Below, in pieces: positions 9,801-19,470 of a stretch of DNA of 49,231 nt. Source of the stretch: Rhodobiaceae bacterium UBA4490. Lineage in GTDB: Bacteria; Pseudomonadota; Alphaproteobacteria; Parvibaculales; Parvibaculaceae. The stretch is taken from assembly GCA_002389665.1 (NCBI GenBank), contig DGNO01000004.1:66911-116141 (forward strand). The letters are read 5' to 3'. Both the position numbers and the translations under genes were made by a program. The notes beneath the pieces are model-generated. The model had not been told where the DNA came from. It saw nothing but the letters and a program-made list of their open reading frames with translations, and did no database searches. Position 1 is the stretch's first letter. Each line of letters begins with the position of its first letter.

Positions 9801-10739
9801 ATGAATATTCGCCAGCTCGATCTCAACCTGCTCCTTGTCTTCGATGCGGTGTACCGGGAGCGCTCCATCAGCGCGGCAGCCCGCAAGCTCGATCTTTCCC
9901 AGCCCGCCGTTTCCAACGCGCTGCGGCGGCTGCGCAAATTCACCGGCGATACACTCTTCTTCCGCTCCGGCAATGAGATGATGCCGACGCGCACGGCCAA
10001 CGCGCTGGCCATTCCCGTTTCCCACGCGCTTTCGACGGTAGAGGAAAGCCTTTCTTCCCTGCGCGCTTTCGATCCGCGCACCTCGACCCGCGTTTTCCGC
10101 CTCGGCATCAACGATTTCATGCGCGTTACGCTGGTGCCCGCGCTTTCCAATCTTCTGGAACAGGAAGCGCCGAATGTGCGTCTGGAATTTAATAGGGAAA
10201 CGCCGAGCCCGCCCGTGCTGCTCGAAGCGCTGCGGCGCGGCGAGACGGACCTCTCCTTCATGCCGCTTGCCACCGTGGCGGGCGAGAAGGACATCGTTTT
10301 CAGCCTGGTCAATACCGATACGCTGACGATGATTGCCCGCGTCGGCCATCCGATTCTCGAGGACGGGCCGCCCGTCTCCATGGAAGCCTTGTCCAAAGCC
10401 CGCCATGTCACGACCAGCAATGCTCCAGCCTTGCGGGCGATGGCCGAGGCGGCTTTCGCCGAAAATGGCGTCGAGCGCGACATTGCCTGCGTGCTGCCGG
10501 ACACCGTGACGATCCCGGCTATCGTTGAGATGACCGATTATCTGGGCGTTGTCGGCAAAAGCTTTCTCCAGCGCCATCAGCGCGATCATGCGATTGCCGA
10601 ACTGAAACTTCCCTTTACCTTTCCGGAGATCAAGGCCGGGCTCGTCTGGGCCAAAAGCGCCGAAGAAGATCAGGGCCTGAAATGGCTGCGCGAGAAAGCC
10701 GAAAGCATCCTGCATAGCGCCGTAAGGGTGGGAGAATAG
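9801..10739 (+). CDS. LysR-type transcriptional regulator
   Basis: A 312-residue DNA-binding regulator. The ATG at 9801 was chosen because AGGAAGG lies just upstream and the protein then begins MNIRQLDLNLLLVFDAV, the usual start of this family. An upstream in-frame ATG at 9696 would add 35 residues that look like untranslated leader. Residues about 3-62 form the winged helix-turn-helix (SISAAARKLDLSQPAVSNALRRLR). The rest is the periplasmic-binding-protein-like effector domain. The opening sequence resembles the NodD/LeuO-like branch of the family. Divergence from the exoprotein gene suggests it controls that locus and itself. The inducer is unknown. Confidence 0.9.
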   Translation: MNIRQLDLNLLLVFDAVYRERSISAAARKLDLSQPAVSNALRRLRKFTGDTLFFRSGNEMMPTRTANALAIPVSHALSTVEESLSSLRAFDPRTSTRVFRLGINDFMRVTLVPALSNLLEQEAPNVRLEFNRETPSPPVLLEALRRGETDLSFMPLATVAGEKDIVFSLVNTDTLTMIARVGHPILEDGPPVSMEALSKARHVTTSNAPALRAMAEAAFAENGVERDIACVLPDTVTIPAIVEMTDYLGVVGKSFLQRHQRDHAIAELKLPFTFPEIKAGLVWAKSAEEDQGLKWLREKAESILHSAVRVGE

Positions 10740-10763
10740 AAACCTGCCCCTCTCCTTCGTCAT

Positions 10764-10842
10764 GCTCGGGCTTGACCCGAGCATCCACTCAGCATTGCCC
10801 CAACCGCGACTTCAGAATGGGCCCTCGGGTCAAGCCCGAGGG
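10764..10842. repeat. Pair of oppositely oriented REP-like palindromes
   Basis: Between two convergent genes lie GCTCGGG-CTTGA-CCCGAGC (10764-10782) and CCCTCGGG-TCAAG-CCCGAGGG (10822-10842). Each is a perfect stem-loop, and the second is close to the reverse complement of the first. Such short palindromes are widespread in alphaproteobacterial intergenic DNA. They may also act in transcript ends, but no T-run follows. Confidence 0.7.
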
Positions 10843-10861
10843 TGACGAGATAAGGTTCTCC

Positions 10862-11545
10862 TCACGCCCCGCCATAGCCCGGCAGCGGGCGGATGAGGCG
10901 GCGGAAGAGCTGATAAACAAAGAGGCCGAGAAAGGCCCAGCCCACATGAATGGCCAGAATGACGGCGGTGCGGTTGGCGACCGGCGCATCCGACTGCATC
11001 AGAAGCTGCACATAGAAGAGCCCGGCATAGAGCACACCGCCCCAGAGAATCGCGTAGAAGGGCGCCCGCCACCAGGGAATGCCGCGCAGCCGGTCGAAAA
11101 GATAGACGCAGAGGATCTGCCCGGCAAAAAGCGCCCCGGCAAACGTCGCCATGACGGGCAGCGTCGCAAGCTCCCCTTGCACAGCCTGCAGGCCATACGT
11201 CGCCGTCGCCCAGATAAAAAGCCCCGCCACGATGACCCAGGAGACGAGCACCGCGCTCATCGTCACCCCCGGCCCGTAGCGCCGGTTCGTGAGGCAAAGG
11301 ACGAGAAAGATCCCCGGCAGCACGAGATGGCCGTAATTCAGCCAGTAACCCGGATTGAGATACCATTGCTCGGGCGGAAACATATCGAAAGTAGTGACAT
11401 AGCGGTCGCGCCCGGCATAGCTGAGCGCCAGCACGCCGATCATCCCGCCTACCGGCAGGAGCAACGTGGCGCACACGCCAAAAGCCCGCGAGATAAGTCC
11501 CGGCCCGGCGCTTTTCCGGCGCGCTTCGATGGATTGATCGCTCAT
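10862..11545 (-). CDS. Six-helix integral membrane protein of unknown function
   Basis: A 227-residue inner-membrane protein that I do not recognise. Six hydrophobic segments of 18-22 residues are visible, beginning near residues 23, 70, 97, 129, 167 and 193. The loop after the first helix is rich in aromatic residues (FDMFPPEQWYLNPGYWLNYGH). The short N-terminus and C-terminus are basic, which fits both ends lying in the cytoplasm. GGGGGAAAGAGG precedes the ATG. It stands alone, facing the LysR gene tail to tail, with rpmB upstream in the same direction but separated by the rpmB terminator. No catalytic motif is evident. Confidence 0.75.
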   Translation of the reverse strand: MSDQSIEARRKSAGPGLISRAFGVCATLLLPVGGMIGVLALSYAGRDRYVTTFDMFPPEQWYLNPGYWLNYGHLVLPGIFLVLCLTNRRYGPGVTMSAVLVSWVIVAGLFIWATATYGLQAVQGELATLPVMATFAGALFAGQILCVYLFDRLRGIPWWRAPFYAILWGGVLYAGLFYVQLLMQSDAPVANRTAVILAIHVGWAFLGLFVYQLFRRLIRPLPGYGGA

Positions 11546-11608
11546 CCTCTTTCCCCCAATCGCCTCACTCTAGCGGCTTCGGGCGCGCGGGCGAAGAGGG
11601 CAGACACG

Positions 11609-11636
11609 AAAAAGGCGGCCCCTTGGCGGGACCGCC
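11609..11636 (-). terminator. Rho-independent terminator of rpmB
   Basis: Read on the minus strand, GGCGGTCCC-GCCAA-GGGGCCGCC forms a stem with one mismatch and is followed by TTTTT. It lies about 26 bases past the rpmB stop. Confidence 0.8.
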
Positions 11637-11661
11637 TCGAAAAACCGTATTAACGGTTAAT

Positions 11662-11958
11662 TCAGGCTGCGGCCTGGGCCTGCGCTTTCTTCTGCACGGC
11701 GCGCTTCAGCTTGAGGGCGCGGGAAGAAAGCTGGCCGTCATGAGATTTGAGCAGGAACACATCGAGCCCGCCCACATGTTCGACCGAGCGCAGCGCATGG
11801 GCGCTGACACGCAGGCGGAACTGGCTGCCCAAGGCTTCGCTCTGCAGCGTCACATTGCACAGGTTCGGCATGAAACGGCGGCGGGTCTTGCGATGGGCGT
11901 GGCTGACATTGTTGCCAGACATCACTGCTTTACCGGTCAATTCGCAACGGCGGGCCAT
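11662..11958 (-). CDS. rpmB: 50S ribosomal protein L28
   Basis: A 98-residue ribosomal protein of the large subunit. The N-terminus [20 protein letters not shown] and the following [12 protein letters not shown] are hallmark L28 sequence. The length matches alphaproteobacterial L28, which carries an Ala/Lys/Gln-rich tail ([11 protein letters not shown]) not found in the shorter E. coli protein. It is monocistronic and has its own terminator. The DUF3108 gene often found beside rpmB in this class is 1.6 kb away, on the other side of meaB. Confidence 0.97.
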   Translation of the reverse strand: MARRCELTGKAVMSGNNVSHAHRKTRRRFMPNLCNVTLQSEALGSQFRLRVSAHALRSVEHVGGLDVFLLKSHDGQLSSRALKLKRAVQKKAQAQAAA

Positions 11959-12221
11959 TGCACGTTCCTCGTCTGCTCAGGCACTCTGGACTGCTCCCGG
12001 AAGCCGGGAAAGGGCCCGATCAAGGCCGCAAATCGCAAAGGCGGGTTATTCAAATAAAAGGAGCGCGCGATGGCGCCGCTCCTGAGGGCCGCACATATAT
12101 CCGCCGCATCCGGACCCGTCAAGCCTATAGGGCCGGGAATGAGCCGGATTCCCGCCAAAAGAGCGTGAAATCGCCCTTTACGCCGGGGCCTACCGCCGGG
12201 CCCCGCCACGCGTCCGCGCCG

Positions 12222-13274
12222 TTAATCGCGCAGAAGCAGGGCCAAAAGGCTGCGGGCCGCCGCTGTGGGCGTGGTTTTGCCGGCCGCCACTTCCCCTTCC
12301 AGGGCTTTCAGACGGCTTTTCGTGCCCTCGTGGGTGCGCAGCTTTTCCATCATCCCTTCGCGCAGCTCGTTCCACATCCAGGCAAGGGCCTGATCGGCCC
12401 GCTGGGCCTCGAGCGTGCCCGTCTTTTTCATGATCTCTTCATAGCGCTGAATGGTTTCCCAGATATCGGCAAGCCCTTCACCCTTCAGCGCCGAGGCAAG
12501 GCGCACCTCCGGCAGCCAGTGCTGGCTTTTCGGCCGCATCAGATGAAGCGCCGTCTTATATTCGATGGCCGCGCGCTTGGCCGCGGGCAGGAGATCGCCG
12601 TCCGCCTTGTTCACCACCACGAGATCAGCTAACTCCATGATCCCGCGCTTGATGCCCTGAAGCTCGTCCCCGCCGCCGGGCGAGAGCAGCAGCACGAACA
12701 TATCCACCATGTCGGCGACCGCCGTCTCCGACTGGCCGACACCCACCGTCTCGATCAGCACCACATCGAAGCCTGCCGCCTCCGTCAGCAGCATCGCCTC
12801 GCGCGTGCGCCGCGCCACACCGCCCAGCGTCCCGCCGGAGGGCGAGGGGCGGATAAAAGCATTGGGATCGCGCGCCAGCTCTTCCATGCGCGTCTTGTCC
12901 CCTAAGATCGAGCCGCCGGTGCGCGCCGAGGAAGGATCGATGGCGAGCACCGCAATTTTCAGCCCCTGACCGGTCAGATAAGAGCCGAAGGCTTCGGTAA
13001 AGGTGGATTTGCCAACGCCGGGCGCGCCCGAAAGGCCGATCCGCACCGCTTTGCCGGTTTCCGGCAAAAGCGCGGCCAAGAGCGCCTGGGCCTGTTCCTG
13101 ATGGTCGGCGCGGGTCGATTCGATCAGAGTAATACCGCGCGCCAGCGCCGTGCGGTTGCCGGCGCGGATTGCTGCCGCCATTTCCTCGATATTGACCGGA
13201 CCGCGCCCGCCGCGGCTCTTTTCTGCGGTTTTTTCCATGCCTGTTGCATACCGGGGAAAGGCGCTGGCGTCCAT
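12222..13274 (-). CDS. meaB: Methylmalonyl-CoA mutase-associated GTPase MeaB
   Basis: A 350-residue G3E-type P-loop GTPase that guards and reloads the adenosylcobalamin cofactor of methylmalonyl-CoA mutase. Visible motifs are Walker A GAPGVGKS (83-90), the switch region ETVGVGQSE (175-183) and the base-specificity motif NKAD (222-225). The C-terminal part (about 260-350) is the helical dimerisation arm. An alternative start at Met13 would fit equally well and would remove a 12-residue lead. The mutase gene lies 1.2 kb away on the same strand, with the DUF3108 gene inserted between them on the opposite strand, so the two are linked but not in a simple operon. Confidence 0.95.
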   Translation of the reverse strand: MDASAFPRYATGMEKTAEKSRGGRGPVNIEEMAAAIRAGNRTALARGITLIESTRADHQEQAQALLAALLPETGKAVRIGLSGAPGVGKSTFTEAFGSYLTGQGLKIAVLAIDPSSARTGGSILGDKTRMEELARDPNAFIRPSPSGGTLGGVARRTREAMLLTEAAGFDVVLIETVGVGQSETAVADMVDMFVLLLSPGGGDELQGIKRGIMELADLVVVNKADGDLLPAAKRAAIEYKTALHLMRPKSQHWLPEVRLASALKGEGLADIWETIQRYEEIMKKTGTLEAQRADQALAWMWNELREGMMEKLRTHEGTKSRLKALEGEVAAGKTTPTAAARSLLALLLRD

Positions 13275-13565
13275 ATCGAGCTTCTCCCGTCCGCCCGTTC
13301 AGCTACCGTTCACCCGCAAAAATCCAAGGTGCCCCTCAGGGAACGCGGCGGCATTTCACCAAAAGCCTGGACCCCCAATTTCGTGGCTCGAACGCTGCCG
13401 TGTTCCCCTCATCCCCAATTTGTTTGCAGATTTCGGCGCAAGACCTGCCGGCGATCTTGCCGAATGCCCCATCCCGCTCCATCATAAAGAGAACGTCGCC
13501 CGGAAAGACGAGACGTAAAATACAGTCTTCCGCGGACAGTCCGGGGCTGAATGCAGGATTGCCGA

Positions 13566-14498
13566 ATGCCCGAAGAAACGAAAAGCGTCAAAAGAACTAG
13601 CCGCCTTGCCGCCGCCCTTGGCGCGGCAGCGCTGCTCGCCCTGCCCGCCGGCCAGAGCCTTGGCGAGGGCACACCCGCCCCAACGCTCACCCGCACGATC
13701 ACGCTGACCCCGCAAACCTCTGCCGTCACCGCGGTCGATCTCAGCTACCAGTTTTATGGCGGCGGCTTTCACGTTCTCTCCCTCGACACGCAAGCCGTGA
13801 TCACGCCGCAGAACTACGAAATCGCTTCGCAAGTTCAGACCGAAGGCATCGCCGATACGTTTTTCAACGGCCATATGGAAAGCCAGGCGCGCGGCGTCAT
13901 GACCCCGCAGGGCCCGCAGCTTCTCTCTTACAGCCAAGATTATGAAGGCACGTTCGGCGAACGCTCGGTCTATATGTCCCGCACGAACAGCGGCGGCTAT
14001 GACGTGACCGCCGTGCCCGAGGACGGGGTGCATGCGCAAGGCGGGCTTTCCGACCGGGTACTTCAGAAAACCGTCGATCCGCTTTCCGCCAGCATCTTTA
14101 CCGCGCTGAATAAAGGCGGCGCGCCCTGCCGCCAGGTGATCCCGGTTTTCGACGGGCGGCGCGTCTTCAACCTGCGTTTCGAGCCGGACGGCGAGGACGT
14201 TCTGGAGCCGACCGTGGAAGAAGCCTATGCAGGCCCGGCCCTGCGCTGCAAAATTTCCTATGAAGCCGTCGCCGGCTACAGCCAGAAGTGGAAAGTGGCC
14301 GAGGCGAAAGACCCGCTGAAACCCTTCACGGTCTGGATCGCCAGATTTCCCTTTGAAGGCAAAGAAAAAGGCGCAGGGGAAGAGCTTTACGTCCCCGTGC
14401 GCCTTTTGATCGAAACCCGCTACATCAACGCCACCGCCCATCTAAGCCGTGTCGTGATCGACGGGATGGAGCGCGTCGCCGCCCAACACACGCCTTAG
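13566..14498 (+). CDS. DUF3108 family periplasmic protein
   Basis: A 310-residue exported protein. The ATG at 13566 was preferred over one at 13551 because an AGG lies about 8 bases upstream and the product then starts MPEETKSVKR, a basic lead to a signal peptide ending near residue 37. The body is rich in beta-strand patterns, with YQFYGGGFHVLSLDTQ near the start and FNLRFEPDGED and CKISYEAVAGYS later, typical of the DUF3108 family. Its role is unknown. Two cysteines in the mature part (CRQV and CKIS) could form a disulphide. The gene ends 16 bases from the end of the convergent mutase gene. Confidence 0.8.
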   Translation: MPEETKSVKRTSRLAAALGAAALLALPAGQSLGEGTPAPTLTRTITLTPQTSAVTAVDLSYQFYGGGFHVLSLDTQAVITPQNYEIASQVQTEGIADTFFNGHMESQARGVMTPQGPQLLSYSQDYEGTFGERSVYMSRTNSGGYDVTAVPEDGVHAQGGLSDRVLQKTVDPLSASIFTALNKGGAPCRQVIPVFDGRRVFNLRFEPDGEDVLEPTVEEAYAGPALRCKISYEAVAGYSQKWKVAEAKDPLKPFTVWIARFPFEGKEKGAGEELYVPVRLLIETRYINATAHLSRVVIDGMERVAAQHTP

Positions 14499-14514
14499 GC
14501 CTACCCCTTAAAGC

Positions 14515-16671
14515 TTACGCCAGCGCGCGGCGGCGTTCGCCGATGAGCCGCAAGACGTCCTGCGCGCAGTCGATGATGTTGCTGCCCGGCCCGAAGATCG
14601 CCGCAACGCCGGACTGCATCAGGAAATCGTAATCCTGACGCGGCACCACGCCGCCCACGGTGACGAGAATATCTTCCGCGCCTTCTTTCTTCAGCGCTTC
14701 GATAAGCTGAGGCACCAGCGTCTTGTGGCCGGCGGCAAGGCTCGAAATCCCCACCACATGCACGTCGTTTTCCACCGCATCGCGCGCCGCTTCTTCCGGC
14801 GTCTGGAAAAGCGGGCCGACATCGACGTCGAAGCCGAGATCGGCAAAGGCGGTCGCCACGACTTTCGCGCCGCGGTCATGCCCGTCCTGGCCCATCTTCA
14901 CCACCAGCATGCGCGGGCGGCGGCCTTCGGTTTCGGCAAAGGCTTCGATATCGGCGGAAAGTTTCTTGAACTGTTCATCGCCTTCATAGGCTTGGCTGTA
15001 AACACCGGACACGGATTTCACCTCCGCTTTGTGACGGCCGAACACTTTTTCCATGGCATCGGAAATTTCGCCGACGGTTGCCCGCGCCCGCGCCGCATCG
15101 ACCGCAAGCGCCAGCATATTGCCATTGCCTTCCGCGCCCTTCGTGATTGCTTCGAGCGCTGCGTTGACTTTCGCCTCGTCGCGGCTGGCGCGCAATTTTT
15201 TCAGGTGGTCGACCTGGGATTTCAGCACCTTGGCATTGTCGATATCGAGAATCTCGATCGGCTCTTCCTTATCGGTCTTGTATTTGTTGACGCCGACCAC
15301 GACTTCCTCGCCCCGGTCGATCCGGGCCTGCTTGCGGGCAGCCGCTTCCTCGATCTTCAGCTTCGGCATGCCGGATTCGACCGCCTTCGTCATGCCGCCC
15401 AGCTCTTCAACTTCCTGAATGAGCTTCCAGGCTTCGCTTGCCAGCGAATGGGTCAGCGTTTCCACATAGTAAGAACCGCCCAGCGGGTCGATCACATTGG
15501 TGATGCCGCTTTCTTCCTGAATGACGAGCTGCGTGTTGCGCGCGATACGGGCGGAGAAATCCGTCGGCAGCGCGATGGCTTCATCGAGCGCATTGGTATG
15601 AAGGCTCTGCGTGCCACCAAGCACCGCTGCCAGCGCTTCCAGCGTCGTACGGATGACGTTGTTGTAAGGATCTTTTTCCGTCAGCGAGACGCCGGAGGTC
15701 TGGCAGTGCGTGCGCAGCATCAGGGACTTTTGATCCTTGGCGCCGAACTCGCTCATGATCCGGTGCCAGAGAAGCCGCGCGGCGCGCAGCTTCGCCACTT
15801 CCATGAAGAAATTCATGCCGATGGCAAAGAAGAAGGAAAGACGCGGCGCGAAGGCATCCACATCGAGGCCGCCTTCGCGGGCCGCGCGCACATATTCCAT
15901 GCCATCCGCCAGCGTAAAAGCCAGTTCCTGCACCTGCGTCGCGCCCGCTTCCTGCATGTGATAGCCGGAAATCGAGATCGTGTTGAAGCGCGGCATGTTC
16001 TTCGAACAATAGGCAATGATGTCGGAGATGATGCGCATGGAAGGGGCAGGCGGATAGATATAGGTATTGCGCACCATGAACTCTTTCAGAATGTCGTTCT
16101 GAATGGTGCCCGAGAGCTTGTCCGGCGACACGCCCTGCTCTTCCGCCGCCACGATGTAATTCGCCATGATCGGAATGACGGCGCCGTTCATCGTCATGGA
16201 GACGGACATCTCATCGAGCGGAATGCCGTCGAAGAGAACCTTCATGTCTTCCACGGAATCGATCGCCACCCCGGCCTTGCCGACATCGCCGACGACGCGC
16301 GGATGGTCGCTGTCATAGCCGCGGTGCGTGGCAAGGTCGAAAGCGACCGACAGGCCCTTCTGCCCGGCGGCAAGATTGCGCCGGTAAAAAGCGTTGGATT
16401 CCTCCGCCGTCGAAAAGCCCGCATATTGCCGGATGGTCCAGGGCCGGCCCGCATACATCGTCGCCTGCGGCCCGCGCGTGAAAGGGGCAAAGCCCGGCAG
16501 GCTGTTGACGTCATAGCCTTCCCCGGCAATCCGCTCCAGATCTTCGGCGGTATAAAGCGCCTTGACGTCGATCCCTTCGGGCGTTTTCCAGACGAGATCG
16601 TCAACGCTGCGCGATTTGAGCTGCTTATTCGCCTGCGCTTCCCAATCCTTGACGGTTTTCTTATCGGCCAT
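14515..16671 (-). CDS. scpA: Methylmalonyl-CoA mutase, single-chain
   Basis: A 718-residue adenosylcobalamin enzyme that interconverts (R)-methylmalonyl-CoA and succinyl-CoA, the last step of propionyl-CoA entry to the TCA cycle. The N-terminal barrel domain shows [20 protein letters not shown] and [19 protein letters not shown], which build the substrate and radical site. The C-terminal cobalamin-binding domain has DGHDRG (596-601), with His598 expected to replace the benzimidazole ligand, and later VTVGGVVP. The length is usual for single-chain mutases. A GGGAAG site precedes the ATG. MeaB is encoded nearby. No epimerase or propionyl-CoA carboxylase gene is in the window. Confidence 0.97.
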   Translation of the reverse strand: MADKKTVKDWEAQANKQLKSRSVDDLVWKTPEGIDVKALYTAEDLERIAGEGYDVNSLPGFAPFTRGPQATMYAGRPWTIRQYAGFSTAEESNAFYRRNLAAGQKGLSVAFDLATHRGYDSDHPRVVGDVGKAGVAIDSVEDMKVLFDGIPLDEMSVSMTMNGAVIPIMANYIVAAEEQGVSPDKLSGTIQNDILKEFMVRNTYIYPPAPSMRIISDIIAYCSKNMPRFNTISISGYHMQEAGATQVQELAFTLADGMEYVRAAREGGLDVDAFAPRLSFFFAIGMNFFMEVAKLRAARLLWHRIMSEFGAKDQKSLMLRTHCQTSGVSLTEKDPYNNVIRTTLEALAAVLGGTQSLHTNALDEAIALPTDFSARIARNTQLVIQEESGITNVIDPLGGSYYVETLTHSLASEAWKLIQEVEELGGMTKAVESGMPKLKIEEAAARKQARIDRGEEVVVGVNKYKTDKEEPIEILDIDNAKVLKSQVDHLKKLRASRDEAKVNAALEAITKGAEGNGNMLALAVDAARARATVGEISDAMEKVFGRHKAEVKSVSGVYSQAYEGDEQFKKLSADIEAFAETEGRRPRMLVVKMGQDGHDRGAKVVATAFADLGFDVDVGPLFQTPEEAARDAVENDVHVVGISSLAAGHKTLVPQLIEALKKEGAEDILVTVGGVVPRQDYDFLMQSGVAAIFGPGSNIIDCAQDVLRLIGERRRALA

Positions 16672-17044
16672 GACGCGGCTTCCCTGTTCTGTCGCTGGTC
16701 CCGGCGGGCTCTTTTACCCATGCCCGCCGCTATTTGGCGCGGAGTATCTGCAAACAAAAAGGGCCGGTCAACGCATCACGCCCGCCTGCCGCTCCGCCCC
16801 CTGCCCTGCCGTAGGGGCCTGCGGGAAAAATCGGGGCGCAAGGCAACCGAAAGCCGCCATCCAGCCTCGGCAGCGCCGGCGGGAGTTTAACACTTTCTAA
16901 AAATCGGCGCCGCTTTGGGTCATTTTCGCACAAAACCCGGGCGCGAAATACCGTCTCCCCTTGCCGAATTCTTCCGGATTTAGAGGAAACTTTACGTATC
17001 GGGCCCATAAAAGAACGAGCAAGCATGGGGTTGAGAGGTCAGGG
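16672..17044. other. Divergent intergenic region without a recognised element
   Basis: This 373-base stretch separates the mutase gene from the histidine kinase gene and must hold both promoters. I looked for a cobalamin riboswitch upstream of the mutase and saw no B12-box-like sequence. No long inverted repeat stands out. Confidence 0.5.
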
Positions 17045-19414
17045 TTGTCTGAAGGGGCAGATCCATTGCACGTCCAGAACGGACCAGAGGACGGACGAGC
17101 GTCGCCGCTCGAGGTTCCGGCCGACACCTATCGGCGTATCCGTTTCGGCCAGATCAAACGTCTGGTGAACGGCCATATGGCCGTGCTGCCAGCACTGCCG
17201 CTGCTCTCCGTCTTTTTCGCCTTTTTCCTTGAAAGCATCTATCCCCCGTTCGTGCCCGCGCTATGGGTCGGCGCCATGTGCCTGCATGCCGCCCTCGTCT
17301 GGGGACTGCGCCGGATGATGCAAAAGGATATGGCAGCCGTCGCCGCCGATCCGGATAAATGGGCGCGCCTTTACGGCTGGACCTGCCTTTTCGGTTCTTT
17401 TGCCTGGAGCACGATTGTACCTGTCTTCTGGAATACGGCCATTCCCGACCAGTCGCTCTACATCTTGCTCGTGCTGGTCTGCACGTCCTTCTTCACCGTC
17501 ACCACCATGACAATGATCCCGCGCGTCTTTGTCATGAGCAACCTGCCCTATCTCATCACGATGGTAGCAGGCCTTGCCGTCTTGCCGGTGGTCGTCAATC
17601 CGGTGATTTTCCCGATCAATATCGTCGTGCTCGGCGTGAATTTTTTCGTCGCCCTGCGCGCCGCCAAACGGGACTTCGACAACAATCTCATACACATCGC
17701 CAATGAAGAGTTGATCGGCGATCTGGAGCGCGCCCGGGATATTTCAGAAGACGCGCTGGCCAGTGCGAAACGGGCAAATGCCGATCTCTCAAGCCAGGAA
17801 GAGCTTTTCCGCGCGCTCGTGGAAAACGCCAAGGAAGGCATCATTCTGACCGATCAGGCGGGCAATATCCGCTACATGTCGCCTTCCATCAAACATCTGG
17901 GCTACGATCCGACGACGTTTTTGGGCGTGCCGCTTTCCGATCTCATTACCCCGGACACCCGCCGCAAGGCCATCGAGCATTTTTCGCTGCAGAGCGATGC
18001 GCCCTATCCGCCGCTGATGCTGACCGATCAAATTCTGACGCCGACGGGACGGCGCGTCTGGATCGAAGCGCGGATCACCGATATGCGCCATGACCCGAAT
18101 GTCGGCGGCTTCATCGCCAACGTCCGGGATGTGACGGAGCGCAAACACATTGACGACGAGTTGAGCGAGCATCTGGAAATCCTGAACGCGCTTGCCCAGG
18201 ACGCCCCGCTCGACACGATCCTGCGCCGCCTCACTTACGACATCGAGAAAACCAATCCGGCACTGCGCGCGCTTCTGGTCCTGATCGAAGACGGTAAGCC
18301 GCAAAATGTCGTCGCCCCGTCCCTGCCGCGCACCATCCGCGACAAGCTGGAAAGCGGCGAGATTTCCCATGACGCGCTCTTGCTGAAGCGGGACATGCGT
18401 CTTGGCCAGGGTGCCATCGTGCCGGACATTGCCGCGGGCAAGGTCGATGGGCATCTGGCCGAATGCCTGAAACAGATCGGCCTGCGCTCTTTCTGGTCGC
18501 AGCCCATCATCTCGCGCAAGGGACGCCTCCTCGGCCTCCTCGCCGTTTTCCATATCCAGCCGCACACGCCGAGCACCAAGGAACTGAGCAAAGCGGACGG
18601 CGCGGCCCATCTTGCCGGCCTTGCCATCGAGCGGCGCCAGAGCGAAGGGGAGCTGCGCGAGGCGATGGAGCGCGCCGAGCTTGCCAACCGCGCCAAGTCC
18701 CGCTTCCTTGCCACCATGAGCCACGAGCTCAGAACCCCGCTCAATGCGATTATCGGGTTTTCCGAAATCATGCATACCCAGCTTTTCGGCCCGCTGGGCG
18801 ACCGGCATTATTCCGATTACGCGAAAGACATTCTGACGAGCGGCAGGCATCTTCTCAGCGTTATCGACGACATTCTCGATATTTCGAAAATCGAGGCCGG
18901 GCGCTATGAGCTTGAAGCGCGCGAAATTGCCATCAATGACGCGGTCGAGTGGTCGGTGCTGCTCACCCAGCCCAAGGCGAACGAAAAGCACATCACCATC
19001 ATGATGGAGCTTGCGCCGAACCTGCCGCTGATCCTCGCGGACCTGCGCGCCATCCGGCAGATCCTGCTGAACCTGCTTTCCAATGCCGTCAAATTCACAC
19101 CCGAGCACGGCATCATCACCATTGCCGCCGAACGGGCGGCAAATGGCGGGCTTAACTTCTCCGTCACCGATACCGGCCTTGGCATTCCCGCCGACAAGAT
19201 CGAACATGTTATGCAGCCCTTCGGTCAGGCCACCAACAATACGACCGAATATCAGTCGGGCACCGGTCTTGGCCTGCCCATCTGTAAATCCCTCATCGAA
19301 ATGCATGACGGCCGCTTCACGCTGGAAAGCGAGGAAGGCAAAGGCACGCGCGTCACGCTTTGGCTGCCGCCGGAAAGATTGTGCCTGGAAGGTGAAGCCG
19401 TCACCGCCTCCTGA
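17045..19414 (+). CDS. Membrane sensor histidine kinase (six TM, PAS, GAF-like, HisKA, HATPase)
   Basis: A 789-residue kinase. I chose the TTG at 17045 because AGAGG sits 6 bases upstream. A TTG at 16961 would extend the frame but has no ribosome site. Six hydrophobic segments (about 17175-17690) form the membrane sensor and are followed by a coiled coil. A PAS domain (about 17800-18160, ending FIANVRDVTERKH) and a GAF-like region (about 18170-18630) follow. The HisKA domain reads ATMSHELRTPLNAIIGFSE, with the phospho-acceptor His560. The HATPase has NLLSNAVKFTPE, DTGLGIP and GTGLGLPICKS. The core resembles alphaproteobacterial PleC/DivJ/PdhS kinases. It has no receiver domain and no adjacent response regulator, so it is an orphan. 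Target and signal are unknown. Confidence 0.88.
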   Translation: MSEGADPLHVQNGPEDGRASPLEVPADTYRRIRFGQIKRLVNGHMAVLPALPLLSVFFAFFLESIYPPFVPALWVGAMCLHAALVWGLRRMMQKDMAAVAADPDKWARLYGWTCLFGSFAWSTIVPVFWNTAIPDQSLYILLVLVCTSFFTVTTMTMIPRVFVMSNLPYLITMVAGLAVLPVVVNPVIFPINIVVLGVNFFVALRAAKRDFDNNLIHIANEELIGDLERARDISEDALASAKRANADLSSQEELFRALVENAKEGIILTDQAGNIRYMSPSIKHLGYDPTTFLGVPLSDLITPDTRRKAIEHFSLQSDAPYPPLMLTDQILTPTGRRVWIEARITDMRHDPNVGGFIANVRDVTERKHIDDELSEHLEILNALAQDAPLDTILRRLTYDIEKTNPALRALLVLIEDGKPQNVVAPSLPRTIRDKLESGEISHDALLLKRDMRLGQGAIVPDIAAGKVDGHLAECLKQIGLRSFWSQPIISRKGRLLGLLAVFHIQPHTPSTKELSKADGAAHLAGLAIERRQSEGELREAMERAELANRAKSRFLATMSHELRTPLNAIIGFSEIMHTQLFGPLGDRHYSDYAKDILTSGRHLLSVIDDILDISKIEAGRYELEAREIAINDAVEWSVLLTQPKANEKHITIMMELAPNLPLILADLRAIRQILLNLLSNAVKFTPEHGIITIAAERAANGGLNFSVTDTGLGIPADKIEHVMQPFGQATNNTTEYQSGTGLGLPICKSLIEMHDGRFTLESEEGKGTRVTLWLPPERLCLEGEAVTAS

Positions 19415-19424
19415 CCCCCAAAAG

Positions 19425-19448
19425 AAAAGGCGCCCTGAGGCGCCTTTT
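19425..19448. terminator. Bidirectional terminator
   Basis: AAAAGGCGCC-CTGA-GGCGCCTTTT is a perfect 10-base stem with A and T runs on either side. It can end both the kinase transcript and the convergent acyl-CoA dehydrogenase transcript. Confidence 0.88.
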
Positions 19449-19470
19449 GCATATGCGGTGCAGCCTTGGC

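Noticed and set aside
14725..16890. A 721-codon plus-strand frame opposite methylmalonyl-CoA mutase
   Set aside because: It is antisense to an unmistakable enzyme, and the predicted protein is His/Arg-rich without domains.
16672..16960. Cobalamin riboswitch upstream of the mutase gene
   Set aside because: I found no B12-box sequence or convincing core pairing in the leader.
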